Position numbers and translations under genes: made by a program | Shown: positions 59,799-64,000 of the stretch, one piece after another | Numbering within the stretch: position 1 is the first letter of the stretch | Layout: every line of letters starts with the position of its first letter | The notes under the pieces: model-generated | Database searches by the model: none | What the model was told of the DNA's origin: nothing | Seen by the model: the letters and a program-made list of their open reading frames with translations, nothing else | NCBI GenBank assembly: GCA_910578455.1 | Contig: CAJTQA010000011.1 | Coordinates: forward strand, 1-64,000 | Reading direction: 5' to 3' | From: an uncultured Dorea sp. | Lineage (GTDB): Bacteria > Bacillota > Clostridia > Lachnospirales > Lachnospiraceae | DNA: 64,000 bases

Positions 59799-61724
59799 TT
59801 ACTTGTCTTTAGAACTGATAGTTGCTGTTTCCAAATATACGAGAAGGACAGATATATCTGCCGGAGATACGCCCGAAATTCTGGATGCTTGTCCAATTGA
59901 GACAGGACGATATTCCTTTAGCTTTTGAAGTGCTTCTATCCGAAGGCTCTTTATTGCATCATAATCTATATTTTCCGGTATCTTTTTATTTTCAAGTTTT
60001 TTAAACTGTTCTACCTGCTTTTTCTGGCGTTTGATATAACCTTCATATTTTATAGATATATTTACCTGCTCAGATACCTCCTCTGATAATTCCGGTGGGA
60101 ATTCCGGACGATCTGGGTCTATCTCTTTTAATTTTTCATAAGAAAGCTCCGGCCTGCGTATCAGTTCCGTTATTGTTATCCCAGAGAGAAGGCGTGTACT
60201 CCCATAGCTTTCCAGAAGTTTTTGTATTTTTTCACCTGTTCCTACCGTGACATGTTCAAGTCTCTTGACTTCTTTCTCTATAAGTTCTATTTTTAATTTC
60301 AGCCGTTCATATCTTTCTTCTGATATCAGGCCTATCTCATATCCTTTTTCTGTCAGCCTTTGATCTGCATTATCTTGACGGAGCAAAAGACGGTACTCTG
60401 CTCTCGATGTCATCATCCGATATGGCTCGTGACTCTCCTTTGTTACAAGGTCATCGATCAGCACTCCAATATATGCTTCAGATCTGTCTAATATAATTGG
60501 ATCCTTCCCATATATCTTCCTGGCCGCATTGATTCCTGCTATCAAACCTTGCGCTGCCGCTTCTTCATACCCGGAGCTTCCATTAAACTGGCCTGCACTG
60601 AACATCCCTTCTATGTTGCGGAACTCAAGAGAAGGCTTTAACTGCCTGGCATCAATGCAGTCATATTCAATCGCATACGCGTTGCGGACAATTTTTACAT
60701 TTTCAAGGCCAGGTACAGTACGGTACATATCATATTGTACATCTTCCGGAAGAGAACTGGACATTCCTCCAATATACATTTCATTTGTCTCAATTCCTTC
60801 CGGCTCTATAAATACCTGATGCCTTTCCTTATCAGCAAACTTTACAACCTTATCTTCTATAGAGGGACAATAACGGGGTCCTGTTCCTTCTATCATCCCG
60901 GAAAACAGAGGAGAGCGGTCAAGATTGCCCCGTATGATCTCATGAGTCTTCTCATTTGTATAAGTCAGCCAGCAGGATACTTGGTCAATCTGAACATCAT
61001 CAGGGTTAGTGGCAAAAGAAAAAGGTACAATGCGCTCGTCACCAAACTGTTCTTCCATCTTGCTGAAATCTACCGTGTTGCGGTCAATCCTCGCCGGCGT
61101 TCCTGTCTTAAAACGATACATCATAATTTCCATCTCTTCCAAACTGTCCGTAAGATAATTTGCGGCCTGAAGCCCGTTTGGCCCGGTATAATTACTTACG
61201 TCTCCATATATGCAGCGGGCTTTCAGATAAGTTCCCGTACATAAGATCACCGCTTGACAATGGTAGATTCCCCCTGAGGATATCTGGACGCCTGTCACTT
61301 TATTATTCTCTGTCATTATTCTTATAACTTCTGCCTGCTTTACATCCAAATTTTCCTGTCCTTCTAATACCCGGCGCATTGTGCGGCTGTACAATGCCTT
61401 ATCTGCCTGTGCCCGAAGAGAATGAACGGCAGGGCCTTTTGATTTGTTCAGCATTTTAGACTGAATAAAACTGCGGTCTATTACTTTCCCCATCTCTCCG
61501 CCTAAAGCATCTATTTCCCTTACCAAATGACCTTTTGATGTTCCACCTATGTTTGGATTGCAGGGCATGAGAGCAATGCTATCCACACTAACTGTAAACA
61601 CAATTGTCTTAAGCCCAAGCCGCGCACATGCAAGCGCCGCCTCACAGCCTGCATGTCCTGCGCCGATTACCACGGCATCATATTGATCTTTACTTACCCA
61701 TACAGAATTTGCTGAATATTTCAT
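59799..61724 (-). CDS. mnmG: tRNA uridine-34 modification enzyme MnmG (GidA)
   Basis: With MnmE it builds the cmnm5 group on wobble uridine 34 of several tRNAs, using FAD, NADH and folate. The 641-residue enzyme has the FAD site AVVIGAGHAGCEAALACARLG, the signature GPRYCPSIEDKVVKFADKERH and the two Cys regions MPCNPNIGG and SCWLTY. The C-terminal helical domain ends with the conserved RISGVSPADISVLLVYL. Its first 35 bases overlap the end of mnmE. Confidence 0.96.
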   Translation of the reverse strand: MKYSANSVWVSKDQYDAVVIGAGHAGCEAALACARLGLKTIVFTVSVDSIALMPCNPNIGGTSKGHLVREIDALGGEMGKVIDRSFIQSKMLNKSKGPAVHSLRAQADKALYSRTMRRVLEGQENLDVKQAEVIRIMTENNKVTGVQISSGGIYHCQAVILCTGTYLKARCIYGDVSNYTGPNGLQAANYLTDSLEEMEIMMYRFKTGTPARIDRNTVDFSKMEEQFGDERIVPFSFATNPDDVQIDQVSCWLTYTNEKTHEIIRGNLDRSPLFSGMIEGTGPRYCPSIEDKVVKFADKERHQVFIEPEGIETNEMYIGGMSSSLPEDVQYDMYRTVPGLENVKIVRNAYAIEYDCIDARQLKPSLEFRNIEGMFSAGQFNGSSGYEEAAAQGLIAGINAARKIYGKDPIILDRSEAYIGVLIDDLVTKESHEPYRMMTSRAEYRLLLRQDNADQRLTEKGYEIGLISEERYERLKLKIELIEKEVKRLEHVTVGTGEKIQKLLESYGSTRLLSGITITELIRRPELSYEKLKEIDPDRPEFPPELSEEVSEQVNISIKYEGYIKRQKKQVEQFKKLENKKIPENIDYDAIKSLRIEALQKLKEYRPVSIGQASRISGVSPADISVLLVYLETATISSKDK

Positions 61725-63147
61725 TTACCAAATCTTCTCCTATTGTTTCGCCTGTAATATTACCCAATGATTCATATGCACCCATCAGATCAATGGAATA
61801 AAAGTCTTCAGGCATTCCATCCTCAATGCTCTGACTTACCTTACATAAAGATTCCATCGCCTGTCTCAATGCATTTTTGTGCCTTGCATTTGTAATATAG
61901 ATCTCATTGTTAAAAGATATTTCCCCTTCAAAGAACATATGTTTTATTTTATTTTCCAATTCATCTATTCCATCTCTGTTTTTTGCTGAAATTTCTATTA
62001 TTTCTACATTTTCTGCAAGTATTATTTCATTTTTTCGGACTAAACTTGATTTATCACTTGTCATCAATCTCGTTTTTGCAAGTTCTAATTCATTTAATAT
62101 TTCTTCTTTTGTTATGACCCTATCCAAATCTGATTTATTCAACAAGATTATAGTCTTTTTTTCAGAAATCATCTGAAAAATATTTCTGTCATTATCATCA
62201 AAAGATTTTGAGCTGTCTATAACACACAATACCAGATCTGCCTCCGACACATGTCCTCTCGCCCTGTCAACTCCTATTTTTTCTGCAACATCATTCGTGT
62301 CCCTGATTCCTGCGGTATCCATGATATTTAGCGATATTCCCTTAAGATTTATATGCTCCTCCAGAACGTCTCTCGTCGTACCTTCCATCTCCGTGACTAT
62401 GGCGCGTTCCTCTCCTAACAAGGCATTTAAAAGAGAAGATTTCCCTGCATTTGGCTTTCCGGCTATTACTGTCTTTATCCCCTCTTTTATCATCCTTCCA
62501 TTATCACAGGTATATAAAAGATTTTCAATTTCCTCTTTCAGCCTGTCAATGTCCTTTTTTAGTTTTTCCCCATATCCATCCACGCTTATATGCTCCGGGT
62601 CATCCAGAGCAGACTCTATAAAAGCAGTATGGTATATGATCTCCTGTCTTATAGATTGAATTTTATCTTTAACATTCCCTTTCAACTGGCTGACAGAGCT
62701 CTTATGGGCATATTCATTCTGAGCTGAAATAAGATCTCCTACTGCCTCTGCCTGAGATAGATCGATTCTTCCGTTTAAAAATGCCCGTTTCGTAAATTCT
62801 CCGGGCTGTGCCGGAAAAGCTCCGTTTTTTAATAGCACTTCAAGTATCTTTTTTACAACATATACGCCGCCATGGCAGTTTATCTCAACTGTATCTTCCC
62901 CTGTGTAGCTGTGAGGCCCCCTCATAAGCATGACAAGAACTTCATCGATAACCTCTTCCCCATCTTTTATATAGCCATAATGGATTGTGTGTGATTTTTG
63001 TTCGGAAAGTACTTTATTATTCTTTCCGGCATAGACTTTATCTGCAATTTCAAAAGATTCATTCCCCGTCATCCTTACAATTCCGATCCCGGAATCACTC
63101 ATGGCGGTAGATATTGCAGCTACTGTTCCCGAATACTGGAAATTCAT
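61690..63147 (-). CDS. mnmE: tRNA modification GTPase MnmE (TrmE)
   Basis: The GTPase partner of MnmG. The 485 residues comprise the formyl-THF-binding N domain (GTVAAISTAMSDSGIGIVRM), helical domain and G domain with GKPNAGKSSLLNALLG, DTAGIRDT and LLNKSDL. The C-terminus ends FSKFCMGK, where the invariant cysteine of the usual FCIGK is kept. ATG 63147 with GGAGGAA is preferred to the longer in-frame start at 63186, which lies inside the preceding terminator region. Confidence 0.96.
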   Translation of the reverse strand: MNFQYSGTVAAISTAMSDSGIGIVRMTGNESFEIADKVYAGKNNKVLSEQKSHTIHYGYIKDGEEVIDEVLVMLMRGPHSYTGEDTVEINCHGGVYVVKKILEVLLKNGAFPAQPGEFTKRAFLNGRIDLSQAEAVGDLISAQNEYAHKSSVSQLKGNVKDKIQSIRQEIIYHTAFIESALDDPEHISVDGYGEKLKKDIDRLKEEIENLLYTCDNGRMIKEGIKTVIAGKPNAGKSSLLNALLGEERAIVTEMEGTTRDVLEEHINLKGISLNIMDTAGIRDTNDVAEKIGVDRARGHVSEADLVLCVIDSSKSFDDNDRNIFQMISEKKTIILLNKSDLDRVITKEEILNELELAKTRLMTSDKSSLVRKNEIILAENVEIIEISAKNRDGIDELENKIKHMFFEGEISFNNEIYITNARHKNALRQAMESLCKVSQSIEDGMPEDFYSIDLMGAYESLGNITGETIGEDLVNEIFSKFCMGK

Positions 63148-63167
63148 AAAAATTCCTCCGTTATTTA

Positions 63168-63195
63168 AAAAAATAGGGGTTTTCATTAACCCCTA
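63168..63195 (-). terminator. Terminator after jag
   Basis: TAGGGGTT (63174-63181) pairs with AACCCCTA (63188-63195); on the minus strand seven T follow (63167-63173). It lies 10 bases past the jag stop, so mnmE probably needs readthrough or its own promoter. Confidence 0.85.
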
Positions 63196-63205
63196 CTTTC
63201 ACATA

Positions 63206-64000
63206 TTAATATCTGCGCGCCAATGTAACAACAACTCTCCTGTAAGGTTCTTCCCCTTCACTATGTGTAGATACAGCTGAATCAGACTGGAGAGCAGAAT
63301 GGATAATCCTTCTCTCGTATGGATTCATTGGCTCAAGAAATACGCTTCTTCTTGTTCTTTTAACTTTTCCTGCAATATTCTTTGCAAGATTTTCAAGAGT
63401 CTGTTTCCTTCTTCTCCTGTAATCTTCAGTATCAAGTTTCACCCTTACATAGCCGTCCTGCATCTTATTGGCAACACGGTTTGTCAGATACTGAAGAGAA
63501 TCCAGAGTCTGTCCTCTTTTTCCAATCAGGATGCCCATATCCGGCCCATCCATGTTAATACTTAAGGCGCCTTCATCATCAACTGACGTCGTAACGGTTA
63601 CATCCTTCATATCAAGGCAGGAAAGAACATCTTGAATAAATTTCTTGCAGGTTTCAATTGTAACTTCTTGTACAGGAGCAAGAGGAATTTCTTTCTTTAT
63701 TACGGATTTTACTTCTTCTTTTTCATCTTCCTTCATTCCCTTTTCCTGATATCTGCTGTCTTTATATTCTTTGCCGCCCTTTCCTTCTCTTGCATCCTTT
63801 TTATTTCTGTAATTTTTCTTATTATGCTCTTTTTTCGGATACTTGTCTTTTCTCTCTTTCTTTTCCTCAGCCGGCTCTGCAGATTCTTTTTTCTCCTCTG
63901 TCTCTTCTGCTGCAGCAACAGTCTCTTCTTTTTTCTTCCGTGCCTTAATTACAGCCTGTTTTACCCCGATTCCCAGAAATCCGGCACTTCCCTTTTCAAT
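63206..64000 (-). CDS. jag: Jag/KhpB RNA-binding protein (5' end beyond the right edge)
   Basis: 265 residues are visible. They start within the Jag_N domain (IEKGSAGFLGIGVKQAVIKA), then a long Lys/Glu linker (about 35-90). A KH domain with MDGPDMGILIGKRGQTLDSLQYL and an R3H domain with MNPYERRIIHSALQSDSAV complete it, ending VVVTLARRY. Jag/KhpB binds RNA with KhpA and affects cell elongation and division in Streptococcus. The gene normally lies after yidC next to rnpA and rpmH, so those genes and oriC are expected just beyond the window. Confidence 0.93.
   Translation of the reverse strand: MEKGSAGFLGIGVKQAVIKARKKKEETVAAAEETEEKKESAEPAEEKKERKDKYPKKEHNKKNYRNKKDAREGKGGKEYKDSRYQEKGMKEDEKEEVKSVIKKEIPLAPVQEVTIETCKKFIQDVLSCLDMKDVTVTTSVDDEGALSINMDGPDMGILIGKRGQTLDSLQYLTNRVANKMQDGYVRVKLDTEDYRRRRKQTLENLAKNIAGKVKRTRRSVFLEPMNPYERRIIHSALQSDSAVSTHSEGEEPYRRVVVTLARRY

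Noticed and set aside
63733..63918. Separate small basic protein upstream of the KH/R3H part of jag
   Set aside because: It is another frame of the Lys/Glu-rich linker; the jag frame itself is open to the right edge and carries the Jag_N motif.

Overview
The window looks like chromosome of a Clostridia, most likely Lachnospiraceae (clostridial cluster XIVa). The evidence is the gene families present (DUF4446, DUF3881, an RsgI-type anti-sigma protein, an AzlC/AzlD pair, secreted proteins with InlB-type repeats, a GH3/GH94/ABC sugar locus) and the order jag-mnmE-mnmG-rsmG-parS-parA-parB on the right. That order places the replication origin just beyond the right edge, with the genes there transcribed away from it. 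I do not assign a species.

Layout. 1-0.5 kb: 5' end of an IS1634-family transposase and a 57-residue orphan protein. 0.6-8.2 kb: housekeeping and signalling genes (murG, a sigma factor, a HIT protein, a soluble histidine kinase, a rhomboid protease, a D-Ala-D-Ala carboxypeptidase, an Hpt protein and a REC/HD-GYP/GGDEF cyclic-di-GMP regulator). 8.3-9.9 kb: a surface-protein operon whose main gene is split by two compensating frameshifts. 10.1-17.1 kb: a compact type IV pilus-like cluster (PilT-type ATPase, PilC/GspF protein, four small pilin-like proteins). It is preceded by a sigma-factor gene wrecked by an internal deletion, a membrane protein and a transglutaminase-like lipoprotein. 17.1-28.2 kb: signal peptidase, a kinase-like protein, an antiporter, MgtC, an ECF sigma/RsgI pair, a small secreted protein, a frameshifted nuclease, AzlCD, uncharacterised proteins and a PD-(D/E)XK nuclease with a heptad-repeat tail.

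28.4-46.2 kb is the carbohydrate region. It starts with a frameshifted CapA-like gene. A decaying AraC/GH5/transporter/GH43 locus follows, in which a deletion has joined a GPH-type transporter to a GH43 enzyme and the GH5 gene has lost its start. An apparently working beta-glucoside locus comes next: a domain-permuted GH3 enzyme, two ABC permeases, a sugar-binding lipoprotein, two GH94 phosphorylases and an AraC regulator. Three copies of a 19-bp site lie upstream of the two divergent promoters and of the regulator gene. Each copy sits at exactly the same distance from a -10 box, which predicts the regulator's operator.

46.6-50.8 kb holds a metal-resistance module (P1B ATPase, small HMA protein, ArsR-type repressor with operator), another AraC regulator, an IS66 remnant and tRNA-Arg(CCT). 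50.9-54.3 kb encodes a large secreted M6 peptidase with a nine-G tract in its ribosome-binding region. 54.4-64 kb is the origin-side core: DUF3881, serS, DUF4446, parB, parA, two parS sites, rsmG, mnmG, mnmE and jag.

Gene decay is a theme: six genes carry clear lesions, and three of these are single-base frameshifts in exported-protein genes. No CRISPR array, prophage or complete insertion sequence was seen.
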